A stretch of DNA of 36,961 nucleotides. Source: Candidatus Rokuibacteriota bacterium (GTDB taxonomy: Bacteria; Methylomirabilota; Methylomirabilia; Rokubacteriales; CSP1-6). A program made the position numbers and the translations under genes. The DNA lies in the NCBI GenBank assembly GCA_023249095.1, contig JAHFDK010000028.1, positions 1 to 36,961 on the forward strand, read 5' to 3'. Positions 25,269 to 31,895 of the stretch are shown here, in pieces (positions within the stretch are counted from its first letter, which is position 1; every line of letters begins with the position of its first letter). The notes below the pieces were generated by a model that was not told where the DNA came from, did not search any database, and saw nothing but the letters and a program-made list of their open reading frames with translations.

Positions 25269-26600
25269 ATGCCTCGTGATACTGGGCATCAGTTCGTCTT
25301 GTACGGGGACACGTGCTCCGGCGTTTCGGGTGGGCTCCACGAGCGGACCTTTGCCGCCGTCAACGCGGTTGTCCGGCGGCTGTTCCCGCCGCCGAATTTC
25401 ATTGTCTTTACCGGCGATGAAGTTGTCGGCCTGACTGCTGATCCCGAACAACTGAGGGCGCAGTGGCAACATTGGCTAGCCTATGAGATGGGCTGGCTAG
25501 ACGGGCAGATGACTCCGCTCTGGCATGCCACGGGCAATCACACCACCTACAACGAGATGAGCGAAGCGATTTTCCGTGACGTCCTCAGCATGCCTCGCAA
25601 CGGTCCGCCCGGACAGGAAGGCCTCTCCTACTGGGTCCGCCGCGGCGACCTCCTTGTGATTTTTGTGCATACCGGTTGGTCCGGTCTGGGAGGTGAAGGC
25701 CACGTCGAGACTGAATGGCTACAGGGAGTGCTGACTCAGCACGCGGCCGCGCGACATAAGCTAGTCGTCGGCCATCATCCCGTTTATCCCATCAACGGCT
25801 TCTCCGGCCCCTATCAACGAGAGATTGGGCCGGAACACGCCGCGACGTTCTGGGCAATCCTGGTCGACGCTGGTGTACTTGCTTACATCTGCGGTCACAT
25901 CCTCGCCTTCGACGTGCAGGTCCACCGTGGTGTGCTTCAGATTTGCACGGCGGGAGCCGGTACGGCGCATCGAATGCCGGACGACGTCGAGTATCTGCAT
26001 TGCGTCCAGGCTGTACTCGATAGTGAGGGCCTCCGTTATCAGGTTTTGGATGCGACCGGTCTCGTTCGCGAGCGACTTGAGTGGCCCATTCGTAGTCTTC
26101 CTGTCGAACGGTGGCGCGAGTTGCCCGCCGGTGAAAGCGGGGCTTTGCTAACGGGCAGGTTGGGTCCGGGCCGCTTTGTCGTGTTCCGCTTCACGGGCGA
26201 AGCTGCGGCGGAGGATACCAGCATCGCGCAGACACTGCTCTCGGCGTTTTCTCCTGGCGTCCTGGCGCCATTGTGGATCGGCGTTCATGGGCCCAGACAA
26301 ACATTGACGGCGATCATTGGAGGACAACCGGGGCGAAGTCCGCACTATTGGCACGGGCCGGAGTTCGAGCCTGGTGCCCGCTTCGATCTCTATCTCCTTG
26401 CTTATGCCGACATGGGGCCCGGTGGCATCCTGTACCGCTTCGGCGATAGTGATCATTGGTCTTCTTTAGTTGCTGCATCGGCAACAGGGCCGGAGCGGCT
26501 GGATTGGCCCGACCGGTGGAGCGTTGGTCACGCTCAGGGCGGCCCCACTGATCGCCGATTTCTTGGGCCCGCTCTCACAGCCTCCGTCGCAATCTGCTGA
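25269..26600 (+). CDS. Calcineurin-like metallophosphoesterase
   Basis: 443 residues. The metal-binding signature is present in order: YGDT, FTGDEVVG (GD), ATGNHTTY (GNH), VVGHHPVY (GHHP) and CGHILAFD (GH). These enzymes hydrolyse phosphomono- or diesters. The last 150 or so residues form an additional domain not recognised. ATG 25269 was preferred. A TTG at 25227 with AGGA upstream would overlap the phzF-like stop and add 14 residues. There is no signal peptide. It is the last gene of the large module; tRNA fragment copy B begins 62 nt after its stop. Confidence 0.8.
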   Translation: MPRDTGHQFVLYGDTCSGVSGGLHERTFAAVNAVVRRLFPPPNFIVFTGDEVVGLTADPEQLRAQWQHWLAYEMGWLDGQMTPLWHATGNHTTYNEMSEAIFRDVLSMPRNGPPGQEGLSYWVRRGDLLVIFVHTGWSGLGGEGHVETEWLQGVLTQHAAARHKLVVGHHPVYPINGFSGPYQREIGPEHAATFWAILVDAGVLAYICGHILAFDVQVHRGVLQICTAGAGTAHRMPDDVEYLHCVQAVLDSEGLRYQVLDATGLVRERLEWPIRSLPVERWRELPAGESGALLTGRLGPGRFVVFRFTGEAAAEDTSIAQTLLSAFSPGVLAPLWIGVHGPRQTLTAIIGGQPGRSPHYWHGPEFEPGARFDLYLLAYADMGPGGILYRFGDSDHWSSLVAASATGPERLDWPDRWSVGHAQGGPTDRRFLGPALTASVAIC

Positions 26601-26662
26601 CGCGTCCAGTGGGTGCGCTTGCCTCCGCCAACTCCTCAAGAGTCCCGCGGCCGCTGATTTTC

Positions 26663-26709
26663 TGGTGCGCCTGGCAGGAGTCGAACACTACGACCCTCGG
26701 ATTAGAAGT
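26663..26709 (-). repeat. tRNA-Arg(TCT) 3'-half fragment, copy B (att-like)
   Basis: 47 bp matching the 3' half of the intact tRNA gene, but the T arm reads GAACACTACGACC instead of GAACCTGCGACC, so one base is inserted and others differ. It shares GCTGATTT just outside its CCA end with copy A, and TTCTCC just inside its anticodon end. Confidence 0.88.
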
Positions 26710-26820
26710 TCTCCGCGCAGTTGGCCAGCAACAGATTTACTTTCGCGTACTTCGCTCCTCAGGAGCAGCTCAGTATCGGTGCGTCCGAGAGCGACAGATT
26801 GCGCGTGGCTGCGATGGCTT

Positions 26821-26839
26821 GGTGACACTCTCAGTGACA
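26821..26839. repeat. GTGACA pair, 12-nt spacing, copy B
   Basis: GGTGACA at 26821 and AGTGACA at 26833, starting 111 nt after the end of tRNA fragment copy B. The spacing matches copies A and C. Confidence 0.7.
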
Positions 26840-26918
26840 GGGCTCTGGTAAGCCGACTGACCCCACATCATCTCGAAACGTGCGCTCACTCCACGACGCG
26901 GCGCCGCGCAACCGCGTC

Positions 26919-26948
26919 TTGACATTGGGTACGGCGCGGGCGCATACC
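26919..26948 (+). promoter_or_regulatory. Putative promoter of the serine hydrolase gene
   Basis: A consensus TTGACA at 26919-26924, then 18 nt and CATACC (26943-26948). GGGAGG lies 8 nt before the ATG at 26968. The -10 match is weak. Confidence 0.45.
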
Positions 26949-26967
26949 CACCGAGGGAGGACACACC

Positions 26968-28251
26968 ATGACGTCACCGTACAGCCGCCGCGACCTGTTG
27001 AAGGGAACCGCTGCCATCGCCGCCGCTGCCGCGGTCGGCTATGCCGCGCCGCCCCACCCGGCTCACGCCCAGGCCGGCCGTGGCGCCCGCATCGACGGTC
27101 TGCTGAAGCAGGCGGTGGATACGAAGGAAGTGCCCGGCGTCGTCGCGATGGCGGCAACCGACAAGGGCGTGCTGTACGAGGGCGCCTTCGGTCTGCGCGC
27201 GCTCGACGGCACAGCAGCCATGACGCCAGACACCGTCTTCCGCATCGCGTCGATGACGAAGGCCATCGCCACCGTCGCGGCCATGCAGCTCGTCGAGCAG
27301 GGCAAGCTTTCCTTCGAGGGCCCCGTGCCCAACATCGACCCCACGCTCGGCTCGCCCACGGTTCTCGAAGGCTTCGACGCCGCCGGCGCGCCGAAGGTGC
27401 GCCCCGCGAAGGGGCCGATCACACTGCGCCAGCTGCTGACCCATACCGCCGGGTTCAGCTACGACATCTGGGACCCGGACACCGGGCGCTACATCAAGGC
27501 CACGGGGATGCCGGGCCGGGCCACCGGCAAGGTGGCGTCGCTTCGCCAGCCGCTGGTGTTCGATCCGGGCGCCCGCTGGCTGTACGGGATCAACATCGAG
27601 TGGACGGGCCGCCTCATCGAGGCGACGAGCGGCCAGACGCTCGAGGACTATTTCCGCGAGCGGATTTTCGGTCCGCTCGGCATGAAGGACAGCGGCTACG
27701 TCACGAGCCAGGAACAGCGTGCGCGCCAGGCGCGGCTGCACACGCGCCAGCCCGACGGCTCGCTCGCGGTGCAGCCGCTGGAGCCGGTGCCGGTGAAGGC
27801 CGAGTTCTGGGCTGCAGGCGGCCCGCTCTACTCGACGGCGCGCGACTACATGGTGTTCTTGCAGATGCTGCTGAACGGCGGCAGCTTGAACGGCACGCGG
27901 ATCCTCAAGCCGGAGACTGTCGCGTTGATGAACCAGAACCACACGGGCAACATCCCGTGCGGCGTGCTCAAGACTGCGATGCCCGCCCTGTCGAACGACG
28001 TCAACTTCTTCCCCGGCGCGGACATTCGCTGGGGCCTCGGCTACATGATGAATTTACAATCCGGGCCCAACGGTCGCAGCGCCGGCACGTTCAGCTGGGG
28101 CGGCCTCTTCAACACGTACTACTGGCTCGATCCGGCGAAGAAGGTCACCGGCCTGATCATGACTCAGATCCTGCCGTTCGCCGACGCGAAGGCCGTGAAG
28201 CTCTACGGCCAGCTCGAGGCGGGCGTCTATGACGCGATGAAGTCGGCGTGA
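26968..28251 (+). CDS. Serine hydrolase of the beta-lactamase/EstB fold, Tat-exported
   Basis: 427 residues. The Tat signal has RRDLLK at residues 7-12 and a hydrophobic alanine run ending AHAQA. The catalytic SxxK is Ser95-Met-Thr-Lys98 in FRIASMTKAIATVAAMQLVE, with LLTHTAGFSYD and a Tyr in WLYGINIEW as the usual partners. The family includes class-C-like carboxylesterases, transesterases and peptidases, and most members do not confer beta-lactam resistance. It is the only gene of the 1.9-kb module between tRNA fragments B and C. It has its own promoter and is followed by a strong hairpin. Confidence 0.88.
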   Translation: MTSPYSRRDLLKGTAAIAAAAAVGYAAPPHPAHAQAGRGARIDGLLKQAVDTKEVPGVVAMAATDKGVLYEGAFGLRALDGTAAMTPDTVFRIASMTKAIATVAAMQLVEQGKLSFEGPVPNIDPTLGSPTVLEGFDAAGAPKVRPAKGPITLRQLLTHTAGFSYDIWDPDTGRYIKATGMPGRATGKVASLRQPLVFDPGARWLYGINIEWTGRLIEATSGQTLEDYFRERIFGPLGMKDSGYVTSQEQRARQARLHTRQPDGSLAVQPLEPVPVKAEFWAAGGPLYSTARDYMVFLQMLLNGGSLNGTRILKPETVALMNQNHTGNIPCGVLKTAMPALSNDVNFFPGADIRWGLGYMMNLQSGPNGRSAGTFSWGGLFNTYYWLDPAKKVTGLIMTQILPFADAKAVKLYGQLEAGVYDAMKSA

Positions 28252-28261
28252 CGCGCCGCGG

Positions 28262-28290
28262 GCGCCCCGCTCGCTGCGGAGCCGGGGCGC
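28262..28290 (+). terminator. Hairpin after the serine hydrolase gene
   Basis: GCGCCCCG (28262-28269) pairs perfectly with CGGGGCGC (28283-28290), extended by CTC/GAG around a GCTGCG loop. It starts 11 nt after the stop codon. No T run follows, so it would be an imperfect terminator or an mRNA-stabilising end. Confidence 0.5.
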
Positions 28291-28330
28291 TCGCCGTCTC
28301 CCGCATCAGGACCTTGGCGACCATCCGCTT

Positions 28331-28480
28331 CTAGATCATCTGCGCGATCGCGTCCACACCGGCGCTCCACGCGATGAAGGTGACTCGCACTAGACGGAAT
28401 CCGTGCACCGGCAGCACACGATCGTTAGCCAGGATCTTCGCGAGGCCGTCACAAAACTCGCCGCAGTAACGCGGCGAACG
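28331..28480 (-). pseudogene. Possible C-terminal gene relic
   Basis: A minus-strand frame of 49 codons ending in TAG reads FCDGLAKILANDRVLPVHGF then VTFIAWSAGVDAIAQMI, with GC-rich third positions like real genes here. No start or upstream domain is visible because tRNA fragment copy C lies nearby. It may be the tail of a gene cut by an insertion, or chance. Confidence 0.25.
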
Positions 28481-28543
28481 GTGACGGTTCCGTGGTTAAC
28501 GGCAACAGTCCCCGACCTCCCGGTGTGGAAGTATCTCGTTTGT

Positions 28544-28589
28544 TGGTGCGCCTGGCAGGAGTCGAACCTGCGACCCTCGGATTAGAAGT
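28544..28589 (-). repeat. tRNA-Arg(TCT) 3'-half fragment, copy C (att-like)
   Basis: 46 bp identical to 29367-29412 of the intact tRNA gene and to copy A. It ends at the same point in the anticodon stem and is then followed by TTCT. It marks the left edge of the 823-bp hicBA module whose right edge is the intact tRNA. Confidence 0.9.
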
Positions 28590-28700
28590 TCTTGCCGCGG
28601 ATCGCCCGGTCCTCCTCTGTTTCCAACGAGTTACGTTTGGATCGCGCCATCTACCGGGGTGCATTGAGTCGCGACGCGTTGCGCGCCGGCGCGGCCGGTG

Positions 28701-28719
28701 AGTGACACTCTTGGTGACA
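28701..28719. repeat. GTGACA pair, 12-nt spacing, copy C
   Basis: AGTGACA at 28701 and GGTGACA at 28713, starting 111 nt after the end of tRNA fragment copy C. On the minus strand one frame reads VTKSVT. Confidence 0.7.
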
Positions 28720-28897
28720 GTGAAAGTTGGGAGCCGGTCGGCGGCGGGCGCCCTCACGTTCAAGCGCTCCGTCGGCAATGGCGGCGGTCGGTGCGTCGAC
28801 CGCGCTTCGCCCATCGCCGTGGGATACTATCCTCGGCGAGCAGAAGAGGCTTACGGGCGTGGTTGGGCCTCGAAGGCATAACTTGGGCGAGGTGAAG

Positions 28898-29107
28898 ATG
28901 AGCACCGAGCTGGTCGTGATGGTCGAAGAAGCGCCGGAAGGGGGCTACACCGCACGCGCTCTTGGTGCCTCGATCTTCACCGAGGCGGACAGCCTCGATC
29001 AGCTCCGCGCGCAGGTAAGAGATGCCGTACGCTGTCACTTCGACGAGAGCGACCGTCCGAAGATCATCCGTCTGCATTTCGTGAAGGAAGAGTTGCTCCC
29101 CGCGTGA
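28898..29107 (+). CDS. hicB: HicB-like antitoxin
   Basis: A 69-residue HicB-type partial RNase-H-like domain: ELVVMVEEAPEGGYTARALG, then SIFTEADSLDQLRAQVRDAV. It has no C-terminal DNA-binding domain, so it is a short-form antitoxin. Databases often name such proteins a dehydrogenase subunit, which this is not. GAGG lies 6 nt before ATG 28898, and the stop overlaps the hicA start by 4 nt (GTGA). It would bind and neutralise HicA. The order antitoxin-toxin is the reverse of the classical hicAB. Confidence 0.8.
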   Translation: MSTELVVMVEEAPEGGYTARALGASIFTEADSLDQLRAQVRDAVRCHFDESDRPKIIRLHFVKEELLPA

Positions 29108-29352
29108 GGCTTCCTCGCGATGTTTCCGGCGAGGATCTCGCTCGGGCGTTGCAGGCGTTCGGTTACCGTGTCACCCGCCAGACCGGAAGCCACCTGAGGA
29201 TGACCACGCTCGACCGGGGCGAACACCACATCACGATCCCGCGACATCCCTCGCTCCGAGTCGGCACCCTGGCCGCGGTCCTCGCAAGCGTCGCCGAGCA
29301 CTTCCAGCTGCCGAAAGACGACGTCGCCTTGCGGCTCTTCGGCCCGGCGTGA
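29104..29352 (+). CDS. hicA: HicA-like mRNA interferase toxin
   Basis: An 82-residue YcfA/HicA family protein with a dsRBD-like fold: LARALQAFGYRVTRQTGSHL carries the conserved catalytic His30 in GSH, and EHHITIPRHPSLRVGTL follows. Such toxins cleave translated mRNA. The GTG start overlaps the antitoxin stop, and the gene ends 14 nt before the tRNA-Arg CCA end. It is therefore the cargo immediately next to the integration target, where a stabilising toxin-antitoxin pair is expected. Confidence 0.85.
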   Translation: MRLPRDVSGEDLARALQAFGYRVTRQTGSHLRMTTLDRGEHHITIPRHPSLRVGTLAAVLASVAEHFQLPKDDVALRLFGPA

Positions 29353-29366
29353 CTCGCGGGCGTGAG

Positions 29367-29443
29367 TGGTGCGCCTGGCAGGAGTCGAACCTGCGACCCT
29401 CGGATTAGAAGTCCGATGCTCTATCCTACTGAGCTACAGGCGC
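29367..29443 (-). tRNA. tRNA-Arg (anticodon TCT), intact integration target
   Basis: A full cloverleaf: acceptor GCGCCTG/CAGGCGC, anticodon stem TCGGA/TCCGA with loop CTTCTAA (TCT), T arm GCAGG-TTCGACT-CCTGC and encoded CCA (29367-29369). Its 3' half is duplicated three times at lower coordinates in the same orientation. Confidence 0.95.
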
Positions 29444-29566
29444 GTCCTTTTAAACTAATACGTTTCGGTCCAGATCAAGACATCGAAAGAACTGGCGTCC
29501 ACGCAATTCATTGAGCGGGGTAATGATTGTCGTACCAGACCCAGGGGCCGTCGGGCCCGAGCCCGT

Positions 29567-30100
29567 TCAAGGTTTGACCAGAAGCTGAGGCCGCTTCGTC
29601 GCGATCCGTGTCGTCATGTGCTCCCGGAGCTTGTCCGTCATGACCGCCTCCGGCGGTGATTTCCCATAGCCGCCGAGCGCCGCGATCTGCTCCTCCGAGA
29701 AATCGGGAGCCACGTTGTGCAAGCATTCATGGAAGACGAGGCCGGCAGTCTTCTGTGCGGATTGCGTAGTGGCTGTCAGCTTGCCCCTGCTCATCACGGA
29801 CACGTCCTTGTAGAATTCGGAGCCGACGAGCTTGCCGCGCTTGCTCGTATGGCCGGCGATGCCGGGCCTGAGGGTCGGCGGCCGCTCCATGTACTTGACG
29901 ATGACCGACGCGCCCACATCTCGCACATGATGCAGTCGTATCGTGTCAGATTCGGATTGAGCGCCCCAGCCGACGAAGACCGAGTCGCTCGACGCGTCAA
30001 AGGCTTCGTCAAGTATCGCCTGCAGCTGGACCTCGATCTCTCCTCGCCTGTCGCTGGAAACCCCGGCGTGATTGATCATCTTGAGGTTGTACTCCGTCAT
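29567..30100 (-). CDS. Hypothetical protein with an HExxH motif
   Basis: 177 residues, ATG at 30100 with an AGGAGG ribosome site. His124-Glu-Cys-Leu-His128 in AGLVFHECLHN is a zincin-type metal motif; the following EEQIAALGG and KLREHM could supply a further ligand, but none is certain. There is no signal peptide. It could be a small metallopeptidase or a lysine-rich binding protein; function unknown. Just after its stop, another minus frame reads NGLGPDGPWVWYDNHYPAQ and then a TGA (about 29508-29570), possibly a very small following gene. Confidence 0.6.
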   Translation of the reverse strand: MTEYNLKMINHAGVSSDRRGEIEVQLQAILDEAFDASSDSVFVGWGAQSESDTIRLHHVRDVGASVIVKYMERPPTLRPGIAGHTSKRGKLVGSEFYKDVSVMSRGKLTATTQSAQKTAGLVFHECLHNVAPDFSEEQIAALGGYGKSPPEAVMTDKLREHMTTRIATKRPQLLVKP

Positions 30101-30549
30101 GCGCACCTCCTCCTGATCTGTGGCGAACCGTCGCCATAGCGTCCATCGCGGACCGGGCAATCTCCGAATATTCGCCGGGCGATGAAAGCGCAACCACCTC
30201 GCGTCCGTGAATCGACGACACTTACGGTGGACGGATCACGAAGCGGGGCGCCGCGGAGCTGCAGGCGATGCTCTGCGAAGCAGCGCACCAAACGAGCCGC
30301 CCCGATCACCCCCTCCCTCCAGCCGTACTTCGCCCCGAGAACCTAGGAACTTCAAAAGCCCTTTCGCGGCCGCCAACCCGTGCCTCCTGGCCCCCACCGC
30401 GCGCCACGATCGCGCCCCCGGCGGCCAAAGTCAAGCGCCTCTGGGAGGGCGAGCGAGGGGCGATGACCCTCGACGGCGCTCTGGAGAAGACGCCGGGCAC
30501 GGCAAGAGCCAGAACGAAGCCGGGAGGCAGACGAACGCGCACCCGTCTT
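30101..30549. other. Intergenic region without a gene
   Basis: 449 nt between the HExxH gene and the MDR gene. It contains the second copy of the 50-bp promoter-like repeat (30390-30439). No other convincing reading frame or RNA was seen. Confidence 0.5.
30390..30439 (-). repeat. 50-bp promoter-like dispersed repeat, copy 2
   Basis: It differs from 22594-22643 at 4 of 50 positions. The minus strand has GCGCTTGACT, a 17-nt spacer and GATCGT. It lies about 290 nt upstream of the HExxH gene on the same strand. Confidence 0.75.
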
Positions 30550-31572
30550 TCAGGGGACGAGGACGACCTTGCCGACGTTCTTGCGATCCTGGATGTACGC
30601 GTGGGCGGCCGGTGCATCGGCGAAGCTAAAGGCACGATCGACATGCGGGCGGACCTTGCCTTCGCCGTACCACGTGAGGATCTGATCGAGCCATCCCGCG
30701 AGCATCTCTAGCTGGTCCCACATATGGCCCAGGTTGACGCCCAGCACGCCCTTGTTGGTGCTCATCAGCGAGAGCGGATTTACCTGAAGCCACGGGATCG
30801 TGGCCAGGGTCCTGAGCGTGGTGAGAATCGAGCGCTCCCGTCCCGCGCTGAGTGCTGACAACCCGAAGCAGACCAGCCGTCCGGTTGGAGCGAGCAGGCG
30901 CAGACCCTTAGTCCAGGAGTTACCTCCGATGGGGTCGAGGATCACGTGTACGCCACGGCCCCCGGTGAGCCCTCTGACCTCGGTCTCGTAATTCTTGATC
31001 TGGTAGTCGATCGGATGGTCGAGCCCCCGGGAGCGGACGAACTCATGCTTGCTCGCCGAGGCGGTGCCGTAGGTTTCGGCCCCCGCGATCCTGCAAAGAT
31101 CGATTGCGGCGAGGCCGACACCACCCGCCGCTTGATGGATTAGAATCCGATCACCACGCTTGATGCCCGCCATGCCAAAGAGCATCTGGTAGGCAGTCAG
31201 GTAGTTCACTGGAATCGCGGCCGCCGCCTGGGCCGCGAGTCCCGGCGGACGGGCGACGGCGAGCGCCTCGGGTACGACGACCGTGTCGGAGTAACCACCG
31301 AAGCGCGTCAGCGCAAGCACTGCTTCGCCGACCCGCGAGCCTGTCACCCCTGACCCGACGGCATCGATCGTTCCCGCCACCTCGTACCCGACGACGCACG
31401 GGATCTTCGGCGCATCGGGATACAGCCCCTGACGCGCCATGACGTCGGCGAAGTTGATGCCGCTCGCCTCGACGCGGATCCGCACCTCTTTCGGTCCAGG
31501 GCTCGGGTCCGGCGCCTCGCGCACGGCGAGTGTTTCGGGTGGCCCGATCTTCGTGATCCATACCTGGCGCAT
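30550..31572 (-). CDS. Quinone-oxidoreductase-like MDR protein
   Basis: 340 residues of the medium-chain dehydrogenase/reductase superfamily, zinc-free quinone oxidoreductase/VAT-1-like branch. Landmarks are the GroES-like N-terminus (SGINFADVMARQGLYP, GYEVAGTIDAVG), the nucleotide motif HQAAGGVGLAAIDLC, and HVILDPIGGNSWTKGLRLL. It probably reduces quinones or enones with NADPH in the cytosol. The start is ATG 31572. It stands alone; the gap to the next coding sequence upstream is about 190 nt. Confidence 0.9.
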   Translation of the reverse strand: MRQVWITKIGPPETLAVREAPDPSPGPKEVRIRVEASGINFADVMARQGLYPDAPKIPCVVGYEVAGTIDAVGSGVTGSRVGEAVLALTRFGGYSDTVVVPEALAVARPPGLAAQAAAAIPVNYLTAYQMLFGMAGIKRGDRILIHQAAGGVGLAAIDLCRIAGAETYGTASASKHEFVRSRGLDHPIDYQIKNYETEVRGLTGGRGVHVILDPIGGNSWTKGLRLLAPTGRLVCFGLSALSAGRERSILTTLRTLATIPWLQVNPLSLMSTNKGVLGVNLGHMWDQLEMLAGWLDQILTWYGEGKVRPHVDRAFSFADAPAAHAYIQDRKNVGKVVLVP

Positions 31573-31763
31573 GGCAACGTACCTCTTCCTTCTCCCCTCA
31601 GGAGAGACGGCCGGCGTGAGGGGTGGTTCCGTATTGCGGCGTGAGCGACAGGGCGAGGAACCGCAAGCTCACAGAACCACGTTAGATCGGCTCACGGCCC
31701 CAGTCTAGGATGCCGGGCGGTCGCCAGCTCTTGCTCATACGCCGCGATTCGGAGCGCTGTGAT

Positions 31764-31868
31764 CTACGAGAGAAACGTGCCGGGTCCGAAGAACGGTATC
31801 AGCCCGCGCTCTAAAAGCGCCCGGGCTTCGGCGAAAGTCCGCTTGCCTTTCGCCCTCTTGAAGTCCAC
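31764..31868 (-). CDS. Possible small ORF following the PilZ gene
   Basis: Immediately after the PilZ TAG, and in the same frame, the sequence stays open for 43 codons, reading GDYAGEHVDFKRAKGKRTF and then ARALLERGLIPFFGPGTFLS before a TAG at 31764. GTG 31868 could start a 34-residue basic peptide, without a clear ribosome site. It may be a separate small protein, a tail lost through a nonsense mutation, or a gene relic. Confidence 0.35.
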   Translation of the reverse strand: MDFKRAKGKRTFAEARALLERGLIPFFGPGTFLS

Positions 31869-31895
31869 GTGTTCACCAGCGTAGTCCCCGTGGGG

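Noticed and set aside
26968..28251. Reading the serine hydrolase as an antibiotic-resistance beta-lactamase
   Set aside because: Only the shared fold and SxxK motif are visible; most such exported proteins are esterases or peptidases.
28898..29107. Calling the HicB-like protein a 2-oxoisovalerate dehydrogenase subunit
   Set aside because: It is 69 residues with a HicB fold pattern and is coupled to hicA; the dehydrogenase name is a known mislabel for this kind of protein.
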